Shown here piece after piece: positions 37,016 through 48,807 of a DNA stretch of 64,000 bases (position 1 is the first letter of the stretch; the number at the start of each line of letters is the position of its first letter). Source of the stretch: Apricaphanius iberus. Its lineage: Eukaryota; Chordata; Actinopteri; Cyprinodontiformes; Aphaniidae. The stretch is from assembly GCA_028564705.1 (NCBI GenBank), contig JAPXFQ010000494.1, forward strand, positions 62,001-126,000, in the 5' to 3' direction. Below the pieces are notes generated by a model. The model was not told the origin of the DNA, did no database searches, and saw only the letters and a program-made list of their open reading frames with translations. The translations under genes were made by a program, and so were the position numbers.

Positions 37016-40000
37016 TTTGACTCCAGCCAGTTTAAGTTGATAACATGCATTTCAAAAGTCAGAATTGATTTGGACTAAGGCAATGATTCAGTTTTCACTT
37101 ACTGCATGTAAACACACTGACTGCTCCACCTTAACTTCGTGGTTGGCAAAATGTTACTGGTCTTATACGGGACTAAAACACACCACTCACCAATACCTCA
37201 TACCTCTGCACCAATAGGGGAAACCAAAGAGTACAATGCAAACAAAGAAACAAGGTTAAGATGATTTATTAATTAACTACCTGAATTACACAGCTAAAGA
37301 ATAAAAAAACACTACTCCATACGGAGCAGCTAAAAATGTTTCTTTAAAGAGAATAAATAATACTAAACAAAAAGGAAGACCCTTTGTTTTGTTATGCCCA
37401 AATTGTGAAACAATTCAAACAAGAAGTGCGGGACCGGCCACTCCAGTACACTTTTGAATTAGAACGAAGAAAAAAATATCAACAAGGCGTATATACAAAG
37501 AAATATAAATAGGATTTCATAGTTACACAGTGATATTTTTTTTTTTTCAAAAATGGGAATCCTGACACACTTGCACATCACAGTAACAATGCTGGTCAGA
37601 ACTGAATCAGAAACTACATCCATCTGAGTCTTGCCAAAACTGTTCTGTGTGTTCTATTTTTTTTTTTCAAAATCAGGAATTGATCACTGCAGAGAATTAC
37701 AGGCTGACAGGGCTCTCAATTGACCATTTTTAAACCACTCTCTAGGTCGTCAGGTTATTAGGCGTCCAAGCTATTCCTGCTCAAGTCTTTCTCCCCACTC
37801 AGAAACGGACAACTTTAGGATCTAGATTCTTATAAACTGACTCTTCATTAATTGTATTGGTGCAAATGATTAGTGTACTTATTTTTCATCACTCTTCTGG
37901 TAGAAAAGAGATTATTTCTCAGATCTTGTGCGGTAACACCATTGCCTGACACTCCAGTTAAGTAGTTTTCTTTATGAGTTGCTATATGAGCCACATCCCT
38001 CTCTATGATCTTAATTAACTTCTGCTCTCCTCAGAGGATAGCAGCTGAATAAATCTCAAGGACAATAGGCAAGATTAATTCATTTATTAACCAACCAAGT
38101 GCATCTTATTAAATGCTAATATTGGCCCATTTTTATTGATATGGCTCAGTACCTAACTTTACCCATACACTATCATGATCCCTAGCTGTTTTTTAAGTAC
38201 TAATAAGCCTGGTTGGATTTTTCAGCAGAGTGGAAAGTCGGTGGAGGTATCATATATCATAAAATCTCTTCTGTATTAAAATGAAAAAACACAAAAAAAA
38301 CTAATCTCTTTTTATTGCATCTGCATCATTTGGGCCATACGAATTACCGCTTACAGCGTACCTTACAAAAAATATGTAATCGTAATGTTCAACAATGCAC
38401 AAATTCTGCTCGTTCCATGCTGTCTGCTTCCCTCTTTGCAAAATATATCACAGAGCAATCTAATAACCAGTTAAAAATGCTTATCAAGGACAACCGCAAA
38501 GTTTTATGTGAGTAAATAACTCCATGTATGAATATGATAATAAGCAAGTCTACGGATTTGATCTGGCTATGATTACATACCCAAGGGGTGTAAAACCAAA
38601 TAAAGGGTTTAAAAAAAATCTTCCTCCTCTGTAATTTAATATGCATGCAGTCTGTTCTACCCTCTCTGTAAACTGAAGGTAAAGTAGAGTCATGGCTGCT
38701 CTGTGTGCAGGGACAAGAGAGAAATGGCTTGTTTTCCTCCACATAGGAAATAGTCACGAGCATGATGGAAATTGCCTCCTTTACAGACCCCTGTGAAGAG
38801 TATTTTTATATTTCTATGCCTTGATGTTTTCCTTTGAAAACTGAGCGGGAAGGGAGGGGTTGGGGTTGGATCCTGCATTGCATGTGATGTTTGATGCGCT
38901 CACCGGCGTATGTTAAAGTTGATCAATCAACAAAGCCAAGAAGGCTGCTGGCAGAGCTGCACTGCACCCCAAAGTGAGATGGCAGTTGGGAGGGCCAATG
39001 GAACAGGAGCTGCAAAGGGGTTAACAGCATAAATAAAAGCCCATGGTGGTCCCATTTATCTTGTTTCACTTTTCTCTTTTTGCTTTTGAATATTGTTGAC
39101 CAGAAGTCATTTGGGGATATGTTGTCACTCGTGGATCTTTTATTACTTATTCATGTTTTATTTCTATGTAACAATCTATGTAAAATAAGAAAAGCTGCCT
39201 CAAAGGACTTGATTAGCTTTGATTATATGCCAGAAGTTAACACTTCACATAGCTCTGCAAAGGCCACCTAACTGAATAGATTCCAAATTATTTTTGTGCT
39301 CACTGACTTAATAAAAGAAAAGACAAACTACATGAATACAAAAAAGTGTTGAACTGGTACTGGAGTGCTTCTTGTCATTGAAAGGATAACAGGAAATCCC
39401 AAACTGAAGAAGACATTTTGTGGATACTAACTTTTTAGCGGTCAGATGGTAGGAGTAATGTTTAATGCATACTGTCACTGGGTATTTTTTTAATCTTAAG
39501 AAACACATGTTATATTCTGGCTTTGCAACAAAAAAAAAGGCTAAAATCTAAATAAAATAGTTTCTGCTTCAATAAATATCAGTTCTGGCTGTATGAACAG
39601 ATGTCTCATCCACAAGAAGTGAGGATTTTAGGACACTGTAAATGATAATGTTTTAAACTGGGTCCCACGGTGGAGAAACCTTACAAGCCTGTCTCCATGA
39701 TTACGAGCTCTATCCAGTCCTATATTTTTGTATTTTTATCTGGCCCATCTATTTTCCATTTTGTTTGTGTTAGATGTTCCACCAAAGGCGTTTCAGTTCT
39801 GTTTCTTGATACTCCGATGCTCTACACTGTGTATTATTAGCTTCTTGTGGTCAAATTAGACTGCAATTAATGCAGTCCATGAAAAAGAGCAAATCCGTTT
39901 GTTTTCAGTCACTCACCCCCTCTCCTCTGTGAATTTCATGGGGAGTTGCCTGTCATGGATCGGCCAGTAGATACACAATGACAAGAGAGAATGAGTTATA

Positions 40001-40950
40001 CGCATTAATTGGATGAGTAGATAAACATTTCACCACAATATCGAGTTGGTGGTAATTTCAGTTCTGACCAGCATTGTTACTGTGATGTTTTACTGCTAGC
40101 GTTGTTAGCTCAACGTTAGTCTTTAGCCCAGTCGGTGTCAGATTACAAATGTTGGTGCACTGTTTAATGTTGAAGAATTTGCAACCTTGCAGGCTCACAC
40201 GTGATATACCCTGGAACCTGGAAATATGGACGTGGGACAGATAATGTAAACAATTACTACGTCCGGTAGCAGTGTTTTTAAAATAACAAAATTGTACAAC
40301 CACCTAGCCGGCTGAGGTTGAAATCTGTTTCAGTGTAACCTTCCTATGGTTGAGATATTACAGTGTTGTATGATTAATTCATTTGTAAAATTCTTACACA
40401 TTGTATTTTTAAACAAAGGTGACTGAGCTTAATTTTGCCAAATTAAGGAGTAATATCTTAAAAGAATCTGATTAACATTTTCATTGTTTACTCTGACTCT
40501 CTCTGAAAAATACTTCTAGGTGCAACAACTGATGAAAACCTGCAATCCCTCTTTTGCAACTACTATTGATACAAATGTAAACTGCTAGTTTTGAAATTGA
40601 TTCATGAAGTTTATTTATAGATTATATTGTAAAGCTTATTTTTAAATATGCTGAAAAAATGTCTGTCAACTGTGCAATGCTGCATGTACGTGCCACTGCT
40701 ACAGAATTTATACAGATGGCACTCAAATGATAAAGCAATCACCCAAAAATTGTATTTCACTTCACGGCTTAAGAATGTTATTTTTCATCTAGCCGATTTT
40801 ATGAATATACAACCACTATACTGCTATAACATTGAACTTTGATGTTTTCAGGTGATCATTAAATATGGGAAAGAAATTTGAAAAAAATACAAGATGGTGA
40901 CATTATTGAAAAAGTACTGTTCCATTTTGAACATAGAATTTTGCACTTTT
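37016..40950. other. Non-coding stretch with candidate conserved elements and a long inverted match
   Basis: A 32-base sequence at 37575-37606 recurs exactly, in inverse orientation, at 40057-40088. 38925-39065 (GGTTAACAGCATAAATAAAA) and 39655-40025 (GACTGCAATTAATGCAGTCC) look like non-repetitive, possibly conserved DNA. Antisense frames at 38389-38878 overlap one another and show no motif. No exon is supported. Confidence 0.4.
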
Positions 40951-41071
40951 AATCTCCTTGGGCTGCCACCTTACCGCGGTGGAGGGGTTTGAGTGTCCCA
41001 ATGATCCTAGGAGCTATGTTGTCTGGGGCTTTATGCCCCTGGTAGGGTCACCCATGGCAAACTGGTCCTAA

Positions 41072-41953
41072 GTGAGGGATCAGACAAAGTGCAGCCCAAA
41101 AACCCCTATGATGAATGACAGCGTTGGACCAAGTGTTCCCTCGCCCGGACGCGGGTCACCGGGGCACCACTCTGGAGCCAGGCCTGGAGGTGGGGCACGT
41201 TGGCGAGCGCCTGCTGGCCGGGCCTTTACCTATGGGGCCCGGCCGGGCTTAGCCCGAAGAGGAAACATGGGCCCCCCTTCCCATGAGTTCACCACCTGTG
41301 GGAGGGGCCATAGGGGTCGGGTGCAATGCAAGATGGGCGGTGGCCGAAGGCGGGGACCTTGGCGGTCCGATCCTCGGCTGCAGAAGCTGGCTCTTGGGAC
41401 GTGGAACGTCACCTCTCTGGTGGGGAAGGAGCCGGAGCTGGTGTGCGAGGTTGAAAGGTTCCGACTGGACATCGTCGGCCTTGCCTCGACGCATGGCTCT
41501 GGTTCTGGAACCCGTCTCCTCGAGAGGGGTTGGACTCTCTTCCACTCTGGCGTTTCCCCCGGTGAGAGGCGCCGAGCTGGGGTGGGCATACTTGTTGCCC
41601 CCCTTCTCGGCGCCTATACGTTGGGGTTTACCCCGGTGAATGAGAGGGTAGCCTCCCTCCGCCTGCGGGTGGGGGGACGGGTTCTGACTATTGTTTGTGC
41701 TTATGCACCAAACAGTAGTGCAGATTACCCACCCTTCTTGGAGTCCTTGGAGGGGGTGCTGGAGAGTGCTCCTTCTGGGGACTCCCTCATTCTGCTGGGG
41801 GATTTCAAAGCTCACGTGGGCAGTGACAGTGAGACCTGGAGAGGCGTGGTTGGGCGGTATGGCCCCCCCGAAACTGAACCCGAGCGGTGTTTTGTTGTTG
41901 GACTTCTGTGCTCGTCATGGATTGTCCATAACAAACACCATGTACAAGCATAA
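41072..41953 (+). pseudogene. Rex3 endonuclease region, frameshifted
   Basis: This frame holds the apurinic-type endonuclease. It starts with GTWNVTSL, where the conserved asparagine lies, and passes the [10 protein letters not shown] block and the [11 protein letters not shown] block. The usual reading of the last is GDFNAHVG, so the catalytic-motif asparagine appears replaced by lysine. The correct frame is lost near the run of seven C at 41863-41869; after that, family-like sequence continues in the third frame. The first 60 or so residues before GTWNVTSL are low-complexity and may be untranslated leader. The missing C-terminal SDH motif of the endonuclease is explained by the deletion near 42003. 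Confidence 0.8.
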
Positions 41954-43907
41954 GGGTGTTCATGTGTGCACTTGGCACCAGGACACCCTAGGCCGCAGCT
42001 CGATGATGAGGGATGCTGTCAAGCTAAAGAAGCAGTCCTATCGGGCCTTTTTAGCCTTTGGGACTCCGGAAGCAGCTGATAGGTACCGGCAGGCCAAGTG
42101 GAGTGCGGCTCGGATGGTCGCTGAGGCAAAAACTCGGGCGTGGGAGGAGTTTGGAGAGACCATGGAGAACGACTTCCGTATGGCTTTGAAGCGATTCTGG
42201 TCCACCATCCGGCATCTCAGGGGGGGGAAACGGTCTGCCACCAACACTGTTTACAGTGGGGGCGGTGAGCTGCTGACCTCAACGCGGGACGTTTTGGGTC
42301 GGTGGATGGAATACTTCGAAGACCTCCTCAATCCCACCAACACGCCTTCCTGTTTGGAAGCAGATTCTGAGGACTCTGGTACGGGCTCTCCAATCTCTGG
42401 TGCTGAAGTCATTGAGGTTGTTAAAAAGCTCCTTGGTGGCAAGGCACCGGGGGTGGATGAGATTCGGCCGGAGTTCCTCAAGGCTCTGGATGTTGTAGGG
42501 CTGTGTTGGTTGACGCGGCTCTGCAATATTGCGTGGACATCGGGGGCAGTTCCCTTGGATTGGCAGACCGGGGTGGTAGTCCCCCTCTCTAAAAAGGGGG
42601 ACCACAGAGTGTGTTCCAACTATAGGGGGATCACACTTCTGAGCCTCCCTGGTAAGGTCTATTCGGGGGTTCTGGAGAGGAGGGTCTGACGGATAGTCGA
42701 ACCTCGGATTCAGGAAGAACAATGCGGTTTTCGTCCTGGCCGTGGAACACTGGACCAGCTCTACACCCTCGGCAGGGTCCTGGAGGGTGCATGGGAGTTC
42801 GCCCAACCGGTCTACATGTGCTTTGTGGACTTGGAGAAGGCATTCGACCGTGTCCCTCGGGGTGTCCTGTGGAGGGTACTCCGGGAGTATGGGGTACCAG
42901 ACCCTTTGATACGGGCTGTTAGGTCCCTATATGAACGGTGTCAGAGTCTGGTTCGCATTGCCGGCAGTAAGTCGGACTCATTTCCGGTGAGAGCTGGACT
43001 CCGCCAAGGTTGCCCTTTGTCACCGGTCCTGTTCATAATGTTTATGGACAGGATTTCTAGGCGCAGCCAAGGTGTTGAGGCGATCCGTTTTGGTGACCTC
43101 AGGATCGGGTCTCTACTCCTAGCAGATGATGTGGTCTTGTTGGCTCCATCTGAACGTGATCTACAGCTCTCGTTGGAGCGGTTCACAGCCGAGTGTGAAG
43201 CGGCTGGGATGAGGATCAGCACCTCCAAATCCGAGACCATGGTCTTGAGCCGGAAAAGGGTAGAGTGCCTTCTCCGGGTCGGGGATGAGGTCCTTCCTCA
43301 AGTGGGGGAGTTTAGGTATCTGGGGGTCTTGTTCACGAATGAGGGAAAAATGGAGCGGGAGATCGATGGACGGATTGGTAAGGTGTCTGCAGTTATGCGG
43401 GCGCTGTACCGGTCTGTCGTGGTGAAGAGAGAGCTGAGCCGAAAGGCAAAGCTCTCAATTTACCGGTCGATCTACGTTCCTACCCTCATCTATGGTCACG
43501 AACGCTGGGTGGTGACCGAAAGAACGAGATCGCGGATACAGGCGGCTGAAATGAGTTTCCTCCGTAGGGTGGCTGGGCTCTCCCTTAGAGATAGGGTGAG
43601 AAGCTCGGTCATCCGGAGGGGGCTCAGAGTAGAGCCGCTGCTCCTCCACATCGAGAGGAGCCAGTTGAGGTGGCTTGGGCATCTGGTCAGGATGCCTCCT
43701 GGACGCCTCCCTGGTGAGGTGTTCTGGGCACGTCCCACCGGGAGGAGACCCAGGGGAAGACCCAGGACCCGCTGGAGGGATTATGTCTCCCAGCTGGCCT
43801 GGGAACGCCTCGGGATTCTTCCCGAGGAGCTGGCCCAAGTAGCCGGGGAGAGGGAAGTCTGGGCCTCTTTGCTTAGGCTACTGCCCCCGCGACCCGACCC
43901 CGAATAA
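41865..43907 (+). pseudogene. Rex3 reverse transcriptase and C-terminal region, with internal stop
   Basis: In the third frame, endonuclease sequence resumes ([16 protein letters not shown], then [15 protein letters not shown]). At about 42003 it jumps directly to the linker (AADRYRQAKWSAARMV), skipping the end of the endonuclease: an internal deletion. The reverse transcriptase then reads well: GGKAPGVDEIRPEFL, NYRGITLLS, a TGA stop at 42687-42689 where an arginine CGA is expected (CpG decay), CFVDLEKAFDRVPRG, GLRQGCPLSPVLF and the LLLADDVVLLA catalytic core (aspartates at 43125-43130). After the RT comes the long C-terminal region ending RLLPPRPDPE at 43907. The RT core from 42816 on is open and intact. 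Confidence 0.85.
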
Positions 43908-43947
43908 GCGGAAGATGATGAATGGATGGATGGATGGATGGAATCTC

Positions 43948-44689
43948 AGTTTATGGTCCATACAATATTCATTATGTCAGACAAAGTAAAGTTTAGAATT
44001 TTTTTATCACATTTGTATGCATATTTTAATAATCTTTACATGGCCTGCCAGAAGGGATGCGTCTCTGCTGGCTGGGAAACATTTTTAGAATGGGTTGCAC
44101 ATCTCTATGAACCACACCCCCACCCCACCCCCACCCCCGCTGTGTCTCACTCTCCCACTATCTCCAGCTGCTCAGGGGCACATGATGGTCGGGGAGAGAT
44201 TAATGCATCTTCAACTTTATGCCGTGAAATCAAATTAGTGTACTGTGATCCAGAGACATGGAGGTCTTAAGCCACGACTAAATCAAGTAACATTTTCTCA
44301 AAAACCTACAGTTTTTTTTTCATTCCCAATCACAGTTAAGTCTGCAAATATGTCATAGTACCTAACAACATCATAATCATAACCTGTTACGTTGATTGAA
44401 ACTGACCACTTTTCTTCACTCTTCTACTTTCCTCTTTTACTACTCTTCAGATATATTTTTTCTGTTGTCATTGCGATTGTTAACATTGTTTTCTCTCAGT
44501 GTTTTTCTCTACATAGCGGCTCCACTGGTATCCTGCTCAGCTATAACGACCTGCTGGATCGGGAGCATCAGACCGAAAATCCTCCATGTCCTGTTGTCAA
44601 CTTTTTACTTTCTTTAATATATAAAATACTCGTAAATCAGTTATTTCTGTGTCTCTTCTCTGTCTTCTCAAACCCCCATATGGTCGTGG
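43948..44689. other. Non-coding with C-rich run
   Basis: A CCCCCACCCC-type tract lies at 44117-44141, and a balanced segment at 44150-44275 contains GAGAGATTAATGCATC. From about 44392 the sequence begins to resemble the upstream part of the LINE-tail repeat that follows. No exon. Confidence 0.4.
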
Positions 44690-45486
44690 CAGTTGAACTG
44701 AGCCAGGGCCTGCTGGAGGTTTCTTCCTGTTAACGGGGAGATTTTCTAACCTGGCATCAGCCAGATCTATATGTAGTCCCGCCCAGTGTCAAGCGTACAT
44801 ATTTCAATCAGAATCTTTGCAGAAGAAATCATCTGAAAGAGGGACGGGCATCTGGAAAATATTTTGAGCTGATTGGAGGACGTGCAAGGTAGCGCCTGGC
44901 TGGCACTGGCGTCTACGTGAGCGTCCATGTTTGTTTCACTTGTTTTACTTTTCAAAAAGTGCTTTCCTTAGCTCATTTTTTAACGAAGAAGTAGGATCCA
45001 GATCCTCTACAGCCGATTCAATAGCCGCATCTGCACAGCGTCAACCAGCGCGGGCATGTTTGTTTCACTTAGCTGGGCACTTGATACTATCGTCACATCT
45101 GAACTCCCATCCCAAAGCACAATGCTGACAAACGATTGGCCCAGCGAAATATGGGTTGGAGGTCGGAAGGTTTAGATTGGAGCGGTACAAGATGGATTCT
45201 GAGTTTGGAAAACTCCAAATCTCGCGAGAATCCATCTTGCAGAGCAAGGTTAAGTTTTTTCTCTCCACTGTCAGTACATGCTTGCACAGTATGAGGGATT
45301 ACAGAGGGATTGCTGTGGTTGGAATCTGCATGTTCACGTCAATGACTCAACGCAATCTGCTGGGATTCTTTTTAACTGATTAGAATGTTTGGATAATTGT
45401 ATTAAAATTACTTTTCTTGTAAAGAACCTTGAGATTACATCTATTATGAATTGGCGCCTTATAAATACTCTGAGCTGAATTGAATT
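44690..45486 (+). repeat. Teleost LINE 3'-UTR-type repeat, second copy, split by an insertion
   Basis: The left half (44690-44746) carries CTGGAGGTTTCTTCCTG. The right half (45254-45486) carries CTCTCCACTGTCAGTACATG, AAGAACCTTGAGATTACATC and GAATTGGCGCCTTATAAATA. Together they match the copy at 35870-36127, but about 500 bp of unrelated DNA separates them. Confidence 0.65.
44747..45253. mobile_element. Miniature element inserted in the LINE tail
   Basis: Its boundaries follow from the interruption of the LINE tail. Ends read AACCTGGCATCAG on the left and, in reverse, TTAACCTTGCTCTGC on the right, sharing a short AACCTNGC terminus. Flanks GATTTTCT and TTTTTTCT could be a decayed 8-bp duplication. 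Near the right end lies a hairpin with 13-bp perfect outer arms (45188-45200 and 45227-45239), whose right side overlaps the palindrome TCTCGCGAGA at 45220-45229. Class uncertain, hAT-like at best. Open frames on both strands are spurious. Confidence 0.5.
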
Positions 45487-46249
45487 TTTAAATTTTATTT
45501 ATTTTATGTTGAAAACACTAATCTTTGACCCTAAACCAAGTCACTAAATGACATGATAAAGGTTGAAAACATAGGCTCTCATTGCATTGTCATTTTACAT
45601 TTTTTCAGAAACACAAGCCCACGTTTATTGCAGGTTTCCATCAAATTCGGTCAAGGATGAACACCATTCCAGACGCAATATGCTGTTAAAATTGGATTTG
45701 CTGGGGGAAATAAGGGGATTATTACCACTTCAGTGTTCTGTTTCTGTACAACGTTCTTTTTTTTCTCTCTCGCTGTATTTGATCATGTAATCGGGCAAGG
45801 GCAGATGGAGTCATTCTCAGAGCTTAGAGAGTAATAACTTGAAGATATTGCCATTGATGGGGTATGTGAGTCGAGGATGTGGACAGCGTGGAACGCCGTC
45901 TGTCCTTGGATATGGTGATTCACAGGTCATGTCATGCAGTTTTAACCTTTAAGATATGCTTTGAATAAGGTATTGGTCAGCACATGATAGTTAGACTGTG
46001 TTGGTCATTGCCAGGCTGAGTAGCTACTACTGACAACTATGTCCTGACCTATAGTTCCTCTGCATCAAGTGTTGATAAACTACACTACGCTAACAGACAT
46101 TAATAAATCAGTCGTATAATCAGTCTCATAGTCTTTTATAGGTCAGGCTGAAGGATTAAGAGACAAACAAACAAAGCTGGAGGTCAAGAACACAAGATGA
46201 TGATCGCTGTTTGAGCTGTTAAAGCGCTTTTACTCCAACTAATTTAATA
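45487..46249. other. Non-coding, nothing recognised
   Basis: No supported gene or repeat family. Confidence 0.4.
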
Positions 46250-46530
46250 CCACACAGGTCCTCCAACTCTAGGCTAATTACCCCTAGAATCAGAACGAAA
46301 CTTGGAAAAGCAGCTTTCAGTTTCTATGCTCCCCTTATCTGCAACAAACTTTCTGACGACTGCAAAAATGAAATACCAATCTGCTTTAAATCAAAACTTA
46401 AAGCTCATCTGTTTAGAGGAACTTTTGAGGAAACTACACTTAATTGTTGTTTTTGTTGTTTTTAAATTTTTGTAATGTTCTATTTTTATGCTTTTCAAGC
46501 ATTATTCTTAATTGCCATTTTTACCTTCAA
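46250..46530 (+). pseudogene. LINE (L2/Rex1-like) ORF2 C-terminal remnant
   Basis: The plus strand encodes a segment reading LGKAAFSFYAPLICNKL and, about 12 residues later, CFKSKLKAHLFRGTF. This matches the pattern at the end of many CR1/L2-type LINE proteins, where an aromatic-rich AP-LWN block precedes FKSKLK-HLF. It ends in AT-rich 3' sequence and is cut off by the hAT-like end at 46545. Confidence 0.55.
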
Positions 46531-46544
46531 TGCTTGTATCATAG

Positions 46545-47622
46545 GGTTGGACGATAGAGGAAAAGAGCATATCGATAAAGGGAATAGTCATATTAATTGA
46601 TATAGATAATTCTTGATAACTATCACTTAATGTCGAAAATATATTTTAAGTGCCTCCATTAATTATTTTTCAATAAACAAATTTTAGCTAAGAATTAAAT
46701 TAAGTAATTATTCAAACACTTTTTTTAAATCATAATTATATTATATATCTTTTTAAAATTATGATAGTAATTTAAATGTACGACTTTATATTAATGGCTG
46801 AAACCTTTGGTTTAGTTTGTTAGTAAAGCTGATTCTAATTCAGTCCAGCTGCTAAAGCTGGAGATAACAAGCTACTCACCTATACCAGAGTGTAGATGGA
46901 GCCCAGGACAGTGAAGCCCAGCCCAGCCACTGAGAGCTGAAGTCGGCAGGTCTATCCACCTTCAGTAGTCCGGGGGTTCATTTTAAAAGCCACATTTGTT
47001 GTTAGCAGCGCAACCTGGCTAAGTTTCCCATGTCTCTCCGTAACAGTCATTCGTAGCGAGCCGGGTGAGGGGAGTCCTGCTTACGACAACTGACAGTAGT
47101 ATTTTATATGGTTTATCATCACTAGTTTAGTGGTTTCATGTGTCGAAGATCGGTTCAAAACAGGATGCAACATTTACCTGAGCTACTTAAACATTCTTCC
47201 GGGAAAACATCCTCCTTGCTGTTACATTTTAAATCAATAAGCTTGCTTTCAGAATCAAGAGTTGGAAACTAAGATCACAGATACTGTCAAGCCTAAAAAA
47301 TAAAGGCCCATTTGAAAATATTTTTCGACATAGTTTTAATACCCAAAGTATATGAAGGCTTAAACAAGTTTATCCAAATAAATGCACATTGTTGCTATTT
47401 CATGTAAGACACTAACGATGCTATAACAAAATCAACATGGTATGGCTCAATGATCCGATTGGACGCTGACCTTCCAATACACGTAGCTTACCTTCTCTGC
47501 GTCACACAGAAATGCAGGAACTGTTGTCTGAAAGCCTGAAGGGTTTCTTTGTGAAAAAAAAACAGTACGTTTCTGTCTAATACCATTCATGAGAAATCGG
47601 TTCATTTATGATATATACGCTA
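46545..47622. mobile_element. hAT-like non-autonomous element, right end lost
   Basis: It begins AGGGTTGGACGATAGAGG, the usual start of a fish hAT-type family whose ends contain CGATAT-like motifs. The right side reaches GATATATACGCTATCG and then stops abruptly at an RTE tail instead of the expected complement. Segment 47438-47597 is repeated at 48357-48518. Right boundary and class are uncertain. Confidence 0.4.
47438..47597 (+). repeat. Direct repeat, first unit
   Basis: AATGATCCGATTGGACGCTG through TTCATGAGAAAT closely matches 48357-48518, with scattered substitutions and a small indel in the A run. Confidence 0.75.
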
Positions 47623-47624
47623 TC

Positions 47625-47747
47625 GACTGGCGACCTGTCCAGGTGTTCCCTGCCTCTCACCTGCTAATAGCTGGGATTGGGATAGGCTCCAGCTGCCCCG
47701 GACACTGAATTGGATAAAATGGTATAGATAACGGATGGATGGATGGA
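47625..47747 (+). repeat. RTE-tail SINE-like repeat ending in GGAT units
   Basis: ACTGGCGACCTGTCCAGG, GATAGGCTCCAGCTGCCC and a GGATGGATGGATGG end match the family at 24143-24381. Only the 3' part is present, as expected for a 5'-truncated copy. Confidence 0.65.
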
Positions 47748-48356
47748 CGCCATCAACCTTGAAGGGTAAACACAACACCGTCAAAGTTTGGCTAATTGTG
47801 GTGACCATGTTGGGCGAAGTTAAACGTTTCATAGAGATCTTCTAAAGGTAAGTTATGTCTTATATATTTTGCCCGCCAAACTACAAATCTCTACTTCACT
47901 GATGAAGATTTTCCAAGAGCTTCTTGAGCTGTGTATAATTACTTCGTCATTTTTGTTTTGTTTTTAGCTACAAATGTAAAAAACAACACAAACAAAAAAA
48001 AGGTGAGCGTTTTATTCCCCTTCCACTCCTTCAGAGCACCTCTCGCCTCGCTCCGTCCCTCAGACTGTGTGGTGTTAGTTGAACTCAGAATTGTTTCTAA
48101 AGCGATTTAATGAAAAGAAAAAAACAAAATAGGTAACAGTGGCGCTAACAGTAACACAGATATTGTTCAAGTGCACAATTACACGCAATTCGGCTGAGAT
48201 AACTTTTCATATCAGTAAGTAATTGCAGCGTTGCAGCGGCCGTCTCAACTGTGGGGACAATATACAGAGGCAGAGGGGAACATTGCCTTGTTATCTGACG
48301 ATCTATGATCCGCCACGTAAAAGAAAAGGGCTTTACAATTGGATATCTCAACTCAC

Positions 48357-48518
48357 ATGATATCGCTTGATGATCCGATTGGACACTGACCTTCCAATAC
48401 ACATAGATTACCCTCTCCGCGTCACATAGAAATGCCGTAACTGTTGTCTGAAAGCCTGAAGTGTTTCTTTGCAGAGGAAAAAAAAAGTTTCTATCCAATA
48501 CTGTTCATGAGAAATAAA
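48357..48518 (+). repeat. Direct repeat, second unit
   Basis: It matches 47438-47597 over about 155 bp (TGATCCGATTGGACACTGAC to TTCATGAGAAAT). The DNA between the units, 47748-48356, includes an A-rich region and no gene. The repeat may mark two partial copies of one hAT-like element. Confidence 0.75.
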
Positions 48519-48807
48519 TAAGTCAAAAGTTCATGAGAAATTTATTAAGTTCAAGTTTAATTTTTTAACATATGCGTCGGCATCTTGTACAAAGCTGAGG
48601 TACCCCTGCTACATGCCTTGAGAGCTGGAATTCAACATCAGAAAGAAGGAAGAAATTTACGCTCACTGCTTGGCTGGATTGCATACGAGTCGCTCGTTAG
48701 ACTTTGAGTTTGCTGTTGAATTGTGAATATAAAAAGTGTGCAAGCTAGGCTACATTGTAACAGCAAACATCCTGGGAAAAGCAAAACTACTAAAAAACAT
48801 TGAACGG

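Larger units (their letters stand above)
40951..43947 (+). mobile_element. Rex3 (RTE-clade) retrotransposon, near full span, inactive
   Basis: The 5' end is the typical GGCTGCCACCTTACCGCGG block. The 3' end is GCGGAAGATGATGAATGG followed by GGAT repeats. The hexamer AATCTC flanks both sides (40951-40956 and 43942-43947) and may be the target duplication. One long coding region spans endonuclease, linker, reverse transcriptase and C-terminal region, as expected for RTE elements. The tract TTGCCCTTTGTCACCGG and the TGGCAGACCGGGGTGGTAGT block are the conserved RT segments familiar from Rex3. GC content contrasts sharply with the AT-rich flanks. It is disabled by a frameshift, an internal deletion and a stop (see the coding entries). 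Confidence 0.9.

Noticed and set aside
41230..43838. Several long antisense frames across Rex3 (41249-41815, 42279-42806, 43455-43838)
   Set aside because: Shadows of the GC-rich retrotransposon coding strand.
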